This document shows, one piece after another, positions 1 through 5,828 of a stretch of 8,497 nt of DNA. Within the stretch, counting starts at the first letter, position 1, and each line of letters begins with the position of its first letter. The stretch is from Spirochaetaceae bacterium. GTDB taxonomy: Bacteria; Spirochaetota; Spirochaetia; PWKH01. Location of the stretch: positions 1 through 8,497 of the forward strand of contig PWNW01000370.1 in assembly GCA_003557605.1 (NCBI GenBank), read 5' to 3'. The translations under genes and the position numbers were made by a program. The notes under the pieces were generated by a model. That model did no database searches, was not told where the DNA came from, and saw only the letters and a program-made list of their open reading frames with translations.

Positions 1-94
1 ATGTCAACAAAAACATTCGCTGCCTGCCCATGACGAAAAGAAAAGGGAGAAACGTGTATCGATGTCTTGGGATCGGACCAGCACAAACGACATA

Positions 95-123
95 TTGACA
101 CCTGTAACGTTACGGGGTAACAG
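95..123 (+). promoter_or_regulatory. Candidate higBA promoter
   Basis: A perfect -35 hexamer TTGACA is at 95-100. After a 17-nt spacer, 118-123 reads TAACAG, a poor -10 matching the consensus at 3 of 6 positions. If used, transcription would begin at or next to the higB ATG at 131. The -35 is convincing; the -10 is weak. The spacer is filled by the palindrome described separately, so a repressor bound there would block polymerase directly. Confidence 0.5.
104..121. promoter_or_regulatory. Candidate HigA operator (palindrome)
   Basis: GTAACGTTAC at 104-113 is a perfect 10-bp palindrome, and a third half-site GTAAC follows at 117-121, so GTTAC-GGG-GTAAC is a second, overlapping inverted repeat. 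It lies between the -35 and -10 of the higBA promoter. HigA-type antitoxins usually repress their own operon by binding palindromes at the promoter. That this one is the HigA site is inferred from position and symmetry only. Confidence 0.45.
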
Positions 124-130
124 TTCGCCT

Positions 131-397
131 ATGATAAAATCCTCTAGACATAAAGGCCTTGAGGAGTTCTTTCGAAGCGGAAACAGGAAAGGCATAATTC
201 CTGACCATTCATACAAACTTTCTCGTATATTGGATCGCCTTGATGCATCTGAGACGGAGAAAGATATGGCATTACCTGGGTTTAAGATGTATATGCTTTC
301 GGGTAAAGAGAAAAACATCTGGTCTGTTTGGGTCAACGGGAATTGGCGGGTCACTTTTTATTTTGAAGAAGGCGATGCATTCATCGTCGATTATTAA
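131..397 (+). CDS. higB: HigB-family toxin, probably inactive (C-terminus cut off by a stop codon)
   Basis: This is an 88-residue protein of the HigB branch of the RelE/ParE superfamily, ribosome-dependent mRNA endonucleases. The family start MIKS-RHKGLE-FF fixes the ATG at 131; the frame stays open upstream to an ATG at 62, but those 23 residues are not family-like. The core WSVWVNGNWRVTFYFEEGDAFIVDY (residues 64-88) is well conserved. Two catalytic features are lost. Residue 54 is Tyr where the family has His in its LHPL-G segment. Codon 89 is TAA, and the next in-frame codons read Asp-Tyr-His then TAG (398-409), exactly the conserved family ending. In Proteus vulgaris HigB, His54, Asp90, Tyr91 and His92 are needed for mRNA cleavage, and all four are missing from this product. 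The toxin precedes its antitoxin, as usual for higBA. No clear Shine-Dalgarno precedes the ATG. A sequencing error at 395 cannot be excluded. Confidence 0.85.
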   Translation: MIKSSRHKGLEEFFRSGNRKGIIPDHSYKLSRILDRLDASETEKDMALPGFKMYMLSGKEKNIWSVWVNGNWRVTFYFEEGDAFIVDY

Positions 398-418
398 GAT
401 TATCATTAGGAGTTAATT

Positions 419-733
419 ATGGTGCCAATAAGAAAACCTGCACATCCAGGATTACTTTTAAAACAAGATGTCTTAATTCCTTTAGGGCTATCTGTTACAG
501 AAGCTGCCAAATACCTGGGAGTTTCCAGGAAGACATTATCAGAATTGATTAATGAAAAAGCTTCACTGAGTCCGGATATGGCCATTAGAATTGGGAAAGC
601 TACAAATACTTCTCCAGAGAGCTGGCTAAATATGCAGTCTAAACTTGATCTATGGAAATCGAAGCAGAAATCATTACATGTTATTCCTTTTCCAGAAGCT
701 GCTAACACAGACAATCAGATTATATATGGGTAA
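419..733 (+). CDS. higA: HigA-family antitoxin (XRE-type helix-turn-helix)
   Basis: This 104-residue protein is the partner of the upstream HigB. In the family HigA binds and neutralises the toxin and represses the operon. The typical HigA entry HPG-LLK-DVLIPLGLSVTEAAKYLGVSR is seen at residues 9-37, the helix-turn-helix spans about 25-44 and continues into LSELINEKASLSPDMAIRI, and SPESWLNMQ (65-73) is the family signature. Length is normal and no lesion is visible. AGGAG at 408-412, six bases before the ATG, is a good ribosome-binding site; it overlaps the ancestral higB stop at 407-409, so the two genes were nearly contiguous. Since the toxin appears dead, this is probably now an orphan antitoxin acting only as a DNA-binding protein. 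Confidence 0.9.
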   Translation: MVPIRKPAHPGLLLKQDVLIPLGLSVTEAAKYLGVSRKTLSELINEKASLSPDMAIRIGKATNTSPESWLNMQSKLDLWKSKQKSLHVIPFPEAANTDNQIIYG

Positions 734-858
734 AGATGCATGAACGTCATCTTGCAGCTGCATACGCACACGGTAAATGGTTTGAAGGATTTTGGACGAA
801 ATGCCCCATTTTTCCCTGTTTTCGCCTTAACGCCTCGGATCACTTTTCCTACCATTCA
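734..858. other. Intergenic stretch with no supported gene
   Basis: Between higA and the promoter of the mazE relic nothing firm is seen. A 53-codon frame opens at 736 and ends at 897, overlapping the ATG at 894. It lacks a ribosome-binding site and recognisable motifs, so it is not called. Short inverted repeats around 735-765 have no following T-run and do not make a convincing terminator. Confidence 0.5.
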
Positions 859-887
859 GTGACATCAAGTTACACTTTTGCTATACT
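859..887 (+). promoter_or_regulatory. Promoter of the mazEF relic
   Basis: GTGACA at 859-864 (5 of 6 matches to the -35 consensus), a 17-nt spacer and TATACT at 882-887 (5 of 6 to the -10) form a strong sigma-70 promoter. The -10 ends six bases before the ATG at 894, so the transcript would start at or beside the start codon. GTGAC and GTTAC half-sites at 859-863 and 869-873 form an imperfect inverted repeat over the -35, a possible autoregulatory site. Confidence 0.65.
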
Positions 888-893
888 TAATTC

Positions 894-1061
894 ATGAAAA
901 CAGTAATATCAATTCCAGACAATGTGCTCCTAGAGCATTACAACAAAGATAAAATTACCGAAAAACTCAATATACTTTATTCAAATGCTTCAGCTGAGTA
1001 TGAGTTGAATGATGCGGACATTGAATCAATGAGAGAGGCTGTAAAGAATGATACCTGGTGA
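894..1061 (+). pseudogene. MazE-like ribbon-helix-helix antitoxin with an internal deletion
   Basis: This 55-residue open frame starts MKTVISIPDNV, the strand-forming start of ribbon-helix-helix antitoxins paired with MazF toxins. It then jumps to a KITEKLN-LYS segment and ends in a short acidic tail with a terminal Trp, as in the toxin-binding C-terminus of the same family. Members are usually about 80-85 residues. The missing part is the helix-turn-helix stretch (typically around a GISRSELY segment) needed for dimerisation and DNA binding. The frame itself is intact, so an internal in-frame deletion of roughly 25 codons is inferred. The stop overlaps the following mazF relic by 14 bases, a usual mazEF arrangement. 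No Shine-Dalgarno precedes the ATG. A genuinely short antitoxin is possible but less likely beside a broken toxin. Confidence 0.65.
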
Positions 1062-1379
1062 GACTTGGTGGGCGGATCTTGGAATACCATTTTGAAGCAA
1101 ACCAGGAATTAAACGACCTGTTGAGTTATTCAAGATGATGCATGCAGCATTCAAACTTTCACAGCGGCTTCAATCACAACAAATGTACGTATTTCAGAGG
1201 CACCGGGAAATGTTTTACTTGAAAAAGAAGAGTCAGGATTATCAAAAAGTAGGGAAGTAAATATATCACAGATCTCAACAATTGATAAACAAAGGTCACT
1301 TGAAAAGGTGTGTGTCTTACCGCAAGGCTGCATGTCAGAAATTGATTATGGTTTGAAATTGGTACTTACTATCCAATAG
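1048..1379 (+). pseudogene. mazF: MazF/PemK-family toxin, broken by a nonsense and a frameshift mutation
   Basis: MazF toxins are sequence-specific mRNA interferases. The start MIPGETWWADLGIPF matches the family start. An in-frame TGA at 1093-1095 replaces the expected Gly codon (one base from GGA), after which SKPGIKRPV continues to 1122. A one-base deletion near 1123-1124 then shifts the frame. From 1125 the frame reads VIQDDA, then TAASITTNVRISEAPGNVLL, EKEESGLSKSREVNISQIST, IDKQRSLEKVCVLPQG and finally GLKLVLTIQ before TAG at 1377-1379. This is a clear MazF body and C-terminus. Repairing the two lesions gives about 110 residues, the normal length; the segment after QDDA also seems a few residues short. 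GAGAGAGG at 1031-1038 is a fair ribosome-binding site. No functional toxin can be made. Confidence 0.88.
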
Positions 1380-1606
1380 CTTTCAGGCAAAGCACATAGT
1401 TGTAATTGGTATTTTTTACCTACTTTAGCTGGCTTCAACTCCGTGACCCTGCCGCTTGACCGCAGCAAACCCAACCAAAAATATTTTGAGGATATAACGC
1501 ACAATCGCGATCAGCTTGAAGTGTTCTCATGATGCAATATCATTCTGGGATCACACGAAGAAGGCGATTCAGTAAGAAAGAGATCCGCATACTTAGGGGA
1601 CAGAGC
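1380..1606. other. Intergenic stretch with no supported gene
   Basis: This lies between the mazF relic and the promoter of the membrane-protein gene. No family-like peptide was recognised on either strand, and no integron recombination site or terminator was convincing. A frame open from 1529 runs into the membrane-protein gene, but that part is basic, low in complexity and precedes the strong promoter and ribosome-binding site used to place the real start at 1661. Confidence 0.5.
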
Positions 1607-1636
1607 TTGACACAATCACCCCGCAGTCCGTATAGT
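1607..1636 (+). promoter_or_regulatory. Promoter of the membrane-protein gene
   Basis: A perfect -35 TTGACA (1607-1612), an 18-nt spacer and TATAGT (1631-1636, 5 of 6 matches) predict transcription from about 1643. A GGAGGA ribosome-binding site follows at 1652-1657, just before the ATG at 1661. The fit of promoter, leader and ribosome-binding site decides the start codon. Confidence 0.75.
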
Positions 1637-1660
1637 CGCTGCGAAGCCACTGGAGGAAGG

Positions 1661-2536
1661 ATGAGAAAAATCACTGTATGGGATGCCGTTATTTCGCTTT
1701 TACTGCTGATCATGAGCGGGGCGGGGATCTTTTATACGACGATCCGGTTTGAGGGAACTGCGCAGAACGTCTATGGAGATCAGGTCATATTGTTCGGCAG
1801 AGGCCTGTATGGGTATGAAAGTTTTTTTAAAGGCCCTATTTTTGTCGGCACCGATATCGTTATTCTGATGCTGCTGGTGCTGTTTCTTGTTGTGATGGCT
1901 GCAGTTGGTCATGCACATGTCAGAAGCAGTCTGCGAATTGGGTTCTATACGGTGTTTCTGTACTATTCCGCCTCCCTTTCATTCGGCACCATGATAAACC
2001 CGCTGTTTATCGTCTATATTACCGCATTTGGGGTGCTGTTCTACCGGACCATTGCTGAACTTATACAGTTTGATTATGCCCCCAGTGAGGGTGTCATTAA
2101 AGAGAAGCGGCTGCCCAGGGGATTGCCAATATTCCTAGTGATTATGGGATTAAGCACATTCGTTTGGTTTTTTGAGATTTTCAGTCTTATCAGGGAGGGC
2201 AGGCCTTCTCATCTGATAGGCATGCAGTCGACAGAGCCGACACATATTTTTGATCTTGCGGTCATTGCACCTGCCTGTTTTTTAGCGGCCCATATGCTGA
2301 AAAAGCAAAAGCCCATGGGGCTCCTGCTGGCAGTCATGATGTGTCAGTTAATGGCTTCCATTGGTCTTATTGTATCAGCACAGACAGTCACCCAAAGAAT
2401 GTTCGGGGTAGAGATTACTGTTTTTGAGATGATGGTATTTGTGGTGAGCTTCATGATTTTAAGCGTCATAGCGCTTATCTATTTGCTGTACTGCCTGAAA
2501 GCCCTCAGCAGGACTGGCCCGCTGAAGGATTCATAA
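1661..2536 (+). CDS. Unrecognised eight-helix integral membrane protein
   Basis: This 291-residue protein has no family I can name. Hydrophobic segments lie at about residues 9-28, 60-82, 91-110, 112-134, 155-177, 197-213, 218-240 and 253-280, suggesting eight membrane helices. The loop after the first helix (about 29-58) contains RFEGTAQNVYGDQVILFGRG followed by LYGYESFF and probably faces outside the membrane; similar loops occur in uncharacterised bacterial membrane proteins as I remember them, but no function is attached. There are no transporter, kinase or protease motifs. The start at 1661 rests on GGAGGA four to nine bases upstream and the promoter at 1607-1636; the frame extends to 1529 without support. 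The last 14 codons lie within a 46-bp sequence repeated at 3918-3963. The gene is transcribed toward the TRAP operon and stands alone. Confidence 0.75.
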   Translation: MRKITVWDAVISLLLLIMSGAGIFYTTIRFEGTAQNVYGDQVILFGRGLYGYESFFKGPIFVGTDIVILMLLVLFLVVMAAVGHAHVRSSLRIGFYTVFLYYSASLSFGTMINPLFIVYITAFGVLFYRTIAELIQFDYAPSEGVIKEKRLPRGLPIFLVIMGLSTFVWFFEIFSLIREGRPSHLIGMQSTEPTHIFDLAVIAPACFLAAHMLKKQKPMGLLLAVMMCQLMASIGLIVSAQTVTQRMFGVEITVFEMMVFVVSFMILSVIALIYLLYCLKALSRTGPLKDS

Positions 2537-2539
2537 TCA
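2494..2539 (+). repeat. 46-bp direct repeat, copy 1
   Basis: This copy forms the last codons, stop codon and first three downstream bases of the membrane-protein gene. It matches 3918-3963 at 44 of 46 positions (differences only at 2528-2529). Similarity stops sharply on the left. Inside it 2505-2525 can fold into an imperfect 8-bp hairpin (CAGCAGG, 5-nt loop, CCCGCTG). The two copies bracket the ATPase gene. Confidence 0.9.
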
Positions 2540-2556
2540 ACTGTTATCGATCACTC

Positions 2557-2590
2557 CGTCGGCTGATGAAGATTAACGACAGGAACCAGC
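2557..2590. other. Possible relic of the dctM 3' end next to repeat copy 1
   Basis: After an extra 17 bases (2540-2556), similarity to the sequence following repeat copy 2 seems to resume: CGTCGGCTG is shared exactly (2557-2565 and 3964-3972), then AGATT, CAGGAAC and AGC occur in the same order as in the last codons of dctM (3973-3997), with small insertions and deletions. This suggests that about 80 bp of the original junction, including the dctM end, was duplicated and then decayed here. The match is short and gapped, so chance is not excluded. Confidence 0.35.
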
Positions 2591-2615
2591 GGGGGGGATG
2601 CGCAAGGAAAAGATT

Positions 2616-3818
2616 CTAATAGAGGAAACCGAAGAGCCAAAGGGGTATGGTTTTCCCGTGACCATATTCAATATCGTCTGCGGCTACGTAAGCATCTTCA
2701 AGGCCCCGGAGCTGTCCTTGTCCCTTATTTTTCCCTCCGATTTCAAAGGTATATCTTGTATTTACCAGAAAGTCTCCCTGTTCCGGAAACAGGAGATCGT
2801 GAGAAGGAGACAGCTGATTGAAGAAGAAGGTTTCCCGTACCGTCCCCGTGCTCCTAGCTTGAGAATTCCCTCTAAACATATATATGAGATTTGTGTTCTC
2901 AAGAAAAAGCTTATCCGGTTTCTTTAGGGCGCCGATACCTCGTGCTTTCTTGTACAGTGAATTCATAAGCCTTGCTTCAGTAAGATAGTGGAGATAGGCA
3001 ATAAGAGTTTGTCTGTTTATTCCAATTCTGTCACTTAACCGGGAAACATTTGGAACAAAGGGAACTGATTCGGCCAGAATTCCCATCAGCTGCTTCAGTT
3101 TAATAACATAGCTGATATCAATCTGCCGTAGTAGAGGCAGCTCAACCTCAAGAAGCATAAGCACTGTCTCTTCCAGCTTCATGAAGAAGGTCTCTTCGCC
3201 CTCAAGGAAAAAGGGGTAGTACCCATGCCGCAGGTAATCAGGAAAAAACCGAAAGGGCTTAATCTCTTTTACAATATCTCCGGCAAGGCGGGAGTGGTCT
3301 TGAATGATCTCTTCTAATGTGAAGGACCTAAACCGTCCTATACCCTGAATGTTCAGGTATTCACGGAAGGAGAGACCAGGCAGATAGTACACCACCGCTC
3401 TTCGGCTGAGATCGGCCCTGGCATCAAGAATCTCAAGCAATGAGGAAGCGGTAAAAACAATCTGTAATTCCGAATAATCGTCGTAGATGTTTTTAATTGC
3501 CCGGGACCATTCCGGATACTTATGAATTTCATCAAGATAGAGCTTTTTCCCGCCGGTTTTCACAAACTGGTCTGCAAGATCGGCCAAACTGTTTTTGGCG
3601 AACCAAAGATCGTCTAGGCTGACATAGAGAACTCGGTCAAGATGATCGCTGCAGTTCAATGCAATGTGCTGCAGGAGAAGGGTTGTCTTCCCAACCCCTC
3701 TGGCCCCCTTGATTCCAATAAGTCTCTCATCCCAGCGAATGTTCTCCATGGCGCTTCGAACAAAGCGGGTGTTCACCAAGGATACTTTTCGTCGGAATTT
3801 TTCTATCAAGGTGTCCAT
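2616..3818 (-). CDS. AAA-family ATPase with C-terminal DUF4143 domain
   Basis: This 400-residue protein has the AAA_14 plus DUF4143 architecture. Walker A is GARGVGKTT at residues 38-46, Walker B is KLYLDE at 92-97 followed by IHKYPEW, a sensor-like VFTASS is at 121-126 and an Arg-rich LSRR at 137-140. A winged-helix-like segment LSDRIGINRQTLIAYLHYL covers 261-279. The C-terminus has FEIGGKNKGQ (358-367) and ends LWLFGFLY, both usual for the family. D349, E359 and K363 recall a PD-(D/E)XK nuclease core, but that is only a resemblance. Length is normal and no lesion is visible. The cellular role of this family is not established; it is often multicopy and variably present. The gene stands alone between two copies of a 46-bp repeat. 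No Shine-Dalgarno precedes the ATG, and a -10-like TAATAT ends six bases upstream. Confidence 0.9.
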   Translation of the reverse strand: MDTLIEKFRRKVSLVNTRFVRSAMENIRWDERLIGIKGARGVGKTTLLLQHIALNCSDHLDRVLYVSLDDLWFAKNSLADLADQFVKTGGKKLYLDEIHKYPEWSRAIKNIYDDYSELQIVFTASSLLEILDARADLSRRAVVYYLPGLSFREYLNIQGIGRFRSFTLEEIIQDHSRLAGDIVKEIKPFRFFPDYLRHGYYPFFLEGEETFFMKLEETVLMLLEVELPLLRQIDISYVIKLKQLMGILAESVPFVPNVSRLSDRIGINRQTLIAYLHYLTEARLMNSLYKKARGIGALKKPDKLFLENTNLIYMFRGNSQARSTGTVRETFFFNQLSPSHDLLFPEQGDFLVNTRYTFEIGGKNKGQGQLRGLEDAYVAADDIEYGHGKTIPLWLFGFLY

Positions 3819-3824
3819 ACATAC

Positions 3825-3853
3825 ATATTAGCAGGGAGCATGCTTTTTGTACA
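3825..3853 (-). promoter_or_regulatory. Candidate promoter of the ATPase gene
   Basis: On the minus strand, TGTACA (3848-3853, 4 of 6 matches), a 17-nt spacer and TAATAT (3825-3830, 4 of 6) would start transcription at or beside the ATG at 3818. It is moderate in quality, but no better site was seen and no ribosome-binding site is present. Confidence 0.45.
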
Positions 3854-3857
3854 GCGC

Positions 3858-3887
3858 AGTAACCATTTTTTTGATTTTTTGGTTACT
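3858..3887. repeat. Inverted repeat upstream of the ATPase promoter
   Basis: AGTAACCA (3858-3865) and TGGTTACT (3880-3887) are perfect 8-bp inverted arms separated by 14 bases that are all T apart from one G and one A. It lies just upstream of the candidate -35 of the ATPase gene. It could be a regulator-binding site or the end of the inserted block; the large loop makes a terminator unlikely. Confidence 0.5.
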
Positions 3888-3917
3888 CTGGCAACCATAT
3901 TTCCGCCGATCCGACCA

Positions 3918-3963
3918 CCTGAAAGCCCTCAGCAGGACTGGCCCGCTGAAGACTTCATAATCA
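3918..3963 (+). repeat. 46-bp direct repeat, copy 2
   Basis: This second copy of the 3' end of the membrane-protein gene matches 2494-2539 at 44 of 46 positions and even keeps the reading frame and TAA stop (LKALSRTGPLK-T-S versus LKALSRTGPLK-D-S). Nothing upstream of it resembles the rest of that gene. It lies nine bases beyond the dctM stop, so the intact membrane-protein gene and dctM were probably once adjacent and convergent here. The hairpin at 3929-3949 lies downstream of dctM and may slow or end its transcription, although no T-run follows. Confidence 0.9.
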
Positions 3964-3972
3964 CGTCGGCTG

Positions 3973-5253
3973 CTACAGCAGATTCGGCAGGAACAGCACA
4001 ATCGACGGGATATAGGTTACCACCAGGAGAACAATCAGCAGTGCAATAATGAAGGGCCATATCTCCCTGACGAAATCTGCCACCGGCACCTTGGTGATTG
4101 AGCAGGTGGTGAACATCATGGACCCGAAGGGAGGAGTAATGCCTCCTATCATGATGTTTACAATCATGATCAATCCGAAATGGATCAAATCAAGTCCCAT
4201 CATGCGCATCACCGGAACCAGCAGGGGGGCTACAATGATCAGCACCGCACCGCCTTCCAGGAACATTCCCATAAGCAGCAGGAACACATTGATTAATACC
4301 AGCATCATCCAGGGAGATGCGGCAAAGTTCATCAGTGTCTCAGTCAGGCGATGGGGTATACGTTCCCAGCTCAGATAGAGCCCGAATACATTGGCAGCCA
4401 CGATAATCAGGATTACGGCACTGGTTGAATAGACTGTGTTCTTCAGGATGATCGGCAGATGTCTCCATTTCAGCTGTTTGTAGAAAAACACCCCGACCAG
4501 GGTGCAGAACAGCACAGCGATCGCACCGGCCTCAGTGGGAGTGAATATCCCGAACCGGATGCCGAGGATAATCCCAAAGGGCATAAGGAGGGCCCAGATG
4601 GACTCTTTCAGCTGCAGGAGGATATCCTTGGGAGGCGACATTTTCGCACGGACAGGTTTGTATCCCCGCCGTCTTGATATGATATTTACCGTGACCATCA
4701 GGGCAATACACATGAGGATGCCGGGAACATACCCGCCGATGAACATCTTCGCCACCGACGCCTGGGCAATAAGGGCATAGATAATCAGATTAATTCCCGG
4801 GGGAATCACAGGGGCAATTGATGAAGAAGCGGCGGTAATGGCGGTTGAAAATGCCGGATCGTACCCCCGCTTCTCCATTTCCGGGACCAGGATCTTCGAC
4901 TGCATCGCCGCATCAGCATTAGCTGAACCTGAGATGCCTCCCATCAGGGTGCTGAGCACGACATTGACCTGGGCAAGGCCGCCTTTCATATGACCGGTGA
5001 GCACATCAGCCATCTTCATCAAGCTTGCGCTGATGCCGGAATAGTTCATGATTTCACCCACCATGATGAAAAACGGAACTGCAAGAAGGGGAAAGGAGGA
5101 TGCGGAGGTAATAAACCTCTGCAGCACCAGATCCGTCGGGCTTCCAACTGAGGCAAAGGTAAAATAGGCGATCGCAGCTGAAAAGAGCGCAAAGGCAATG
5201 GGTATGCTGGAAAAATAAAGTATCATGACAATGACAATGGGAAATAGTGTCAT
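3973..5253 (-). CDS. dctM: TRAP transporter large membrane subunit (DctM family)
   Basis: This 426-residue subunit, normal in length, forms the transport channel of a tripartite ATP-independent periplasmic transporter, which imports organic acids using a sodium (or proton) gradient. Family segments in order: SFPLLAVPFFIMVGEIMNYS (53-72), GGLAQVNVVLSTLMGGISGS then ANADAA (91-116), TAASSSIAPVIPPGINLIIY (140-159), FTPTEAGAIAV (237-247) and GGITPPFGSMMF (370-381), with about a dozen hydrophobic helices. The ATG overlaps the dctQ stop in an ATGA (5250-5253), and AAAGGAG (5261-5267) lies seven bases upstream, so the two membrane subunits are translationally coupled. It is the last gene of the operon. 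Solute specificity is set by the binding protein and cannot be read here. Confidence 0.96.
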   Translation of the reverse strand: MTLFPIVIVMILYFSSIPIAFALFSAAIAYFTFASVGSPTDLVLQRFITSASSFPLLAVPFFIMVGEIMNYSGISASLMKMADVLTGHMKGGLAQVNVVLSTLMGGISGSANADAAMQSKILVPEMEKRGYDPAFSTAITAASSSIAPVIPPGINLIIYALIAQASVAKMFIGGYVPGILMCIALMVTVNIISRRRGYKPVRAKMSPPKDILLQLKESIWALLMPFGIILGIRFGIFTPTEAGAIAVLFCTLVGVFFYKQLKWRHLPIILKNTVYSTSAVILIIVAANVFGLYLSWERIPHRLTETLMNFAASPWMMLVLINVFLLLMGMFLEGGAVLIIVAPLLVPVMRMMGLDLIHFGLIMIVNIMIGGITPPFGSMMFTTCSITKVPVADFVREIWPFIIALLIVLLVVTYIPSIVLFLPNLL

Positions 5254-5768
5254 ACCTCTGCTCCTTTGGAAGGCTCATCAAGTGCTTTGTGCCTGCCGCG
5301 CATCAGCAGTTTCCCTTCCTGTAAGAAAAACTCAACTGAATGCAGCGCCATCAGACCGAACCCGACAGTAATGGCAAGATTAACGTAAAGAGAAGGAATA
5401 TTGAGCACCGGGGTCCGTTTCAGCCGGTTCGCCTGAACCATCAGAATGCTCAGATAACAGATGTACCCGTTTATGAAGGCCATCAGGGCATTGATGACCA
5501 TGGAGGTAATTTCCCGTGCCCGTTCAGGAAACAGCTTTGTTATCAGGTCTATGCCGATATGCATCTTCAGCCTGTAGGCTGCCGCTGCTCCGATAAACAC
5601 GCTCCAGATAAAGGATGCGGTTGCTATCTCCTCAACCCAGAACAGCCCGCTTCTGAAGGCATAGCGCAGAATCACGTTCAGAATAACCACCGATACGGTG
5701 ACGCACAAAAATCCTGCACTCACCACGACTTCAAAGTTTTTGTAGAATTTCCGAATAATTGAGCCCAT
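5250..5768 (-). CDS. dctQ: TRAP transporter small membrane subunit (DctQ family)
   Basis: This 172-residue protein with four hydrophobic segments (about 13-35, 48-66, 89-110, 127-149) is the small membrane subunit that pairs with DctM and supports docking of the binding protein. Family motifs are NVILRYAF-(4)-WVEEIA (31-49), W55 followed by a GAAAA run and the HIGID motif (70-74). The start at 5768 is chosen because GGGGAGG (5772-5778) lies just upstream; an in-frame ATG at 5795 falls in the intergenic hairpin and would add nine non-conserved residues. The stop overlaps the dctM start by four bases. The gap of 60 bases from dctP contains a strong hairpin. Confidence 0.94.
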   Translation of the reverse strand: MGSIIRKFYKNFEVVVSAGFLCVTVSVVILNVILRYAFRSGLFWVEEIATASFIWSVFIGAAAAYRLKMHIGIDLITKLFPERAREITSMVINALMAFINGYICYLSILMVQANRLKRTPVLNIPSLYVNLAITVGFGLMALHSVEFFLQEGKLLMRGRHKALDEPSKGAEV

Positions 5769-5788
5769 ACCCCTCCCCGAAAGCAGAA

Positions 5789-5817
5789 GGCGCACGAAAC
5801 AGGCAGTTCCGTGCGCC
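5789..5817. promoter_or_regulatory. Stem-loop between dctP and dctQ
   Basis: Arms 5789-5800 and 5806-5817 pair over 12 positions (8 perfect G+C-rich pairs, one A-C mismatch, 3 more pairs) around a 5-nt loop. On the minus strand it follows the dctP stop and is followed only by a mixed T-rich stretch. Such a stem between the binding-protein gene and its membrane partners commonly protects the upstream message or partly terminates it, giving an excess of binding protein. That role here is inferred. Confidence 0.7.
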
Positions 5818-5828
5818 GTAGATGCATT

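Noticed and set aside
62..130. An N-terminal extension of HigB from the ATG at 62
   Set aside because: The 23 extra residues are not family-like, run through the promoter and operator, and the family start is at 131.
736..897. A 53-codon plus-strand frame ending in an ATGA overlap with the mazE relic
   Set aside because: No ribosome-binding site, no recognisable motif, and it runs through the promoter at 859-887; the overlap is probably chance.
734..1528. Integron attC sites around the toxin-antitoxin genes
   Set aside because: Toxin-antitoxin cassettes made this worth checking, but no pair of core sites with the right inverted arrangement was found.
1529..1660. A 44-residue N-terminal extension of the membrane protein
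   Set aside because: It lies upstream of and across the promoter, is basic and low in complexity, and the strong ribosome-binding site is at 1652-1657.
2598..2927. A 109-codon plus-strand frame in a stretch beginning near a G-run
   Set aside because: It is antisense to the conserved C-terminal domain of the ATPase and the peptide is unlike any protein family.
104..3887. GTAAC-type half-sites at all three accessory promoters (104-121, 859-873, 3858-3887) as one regulon
   Set aside because: A 5-base word is expected often by chance, and spacing and arm layout differ at each site.
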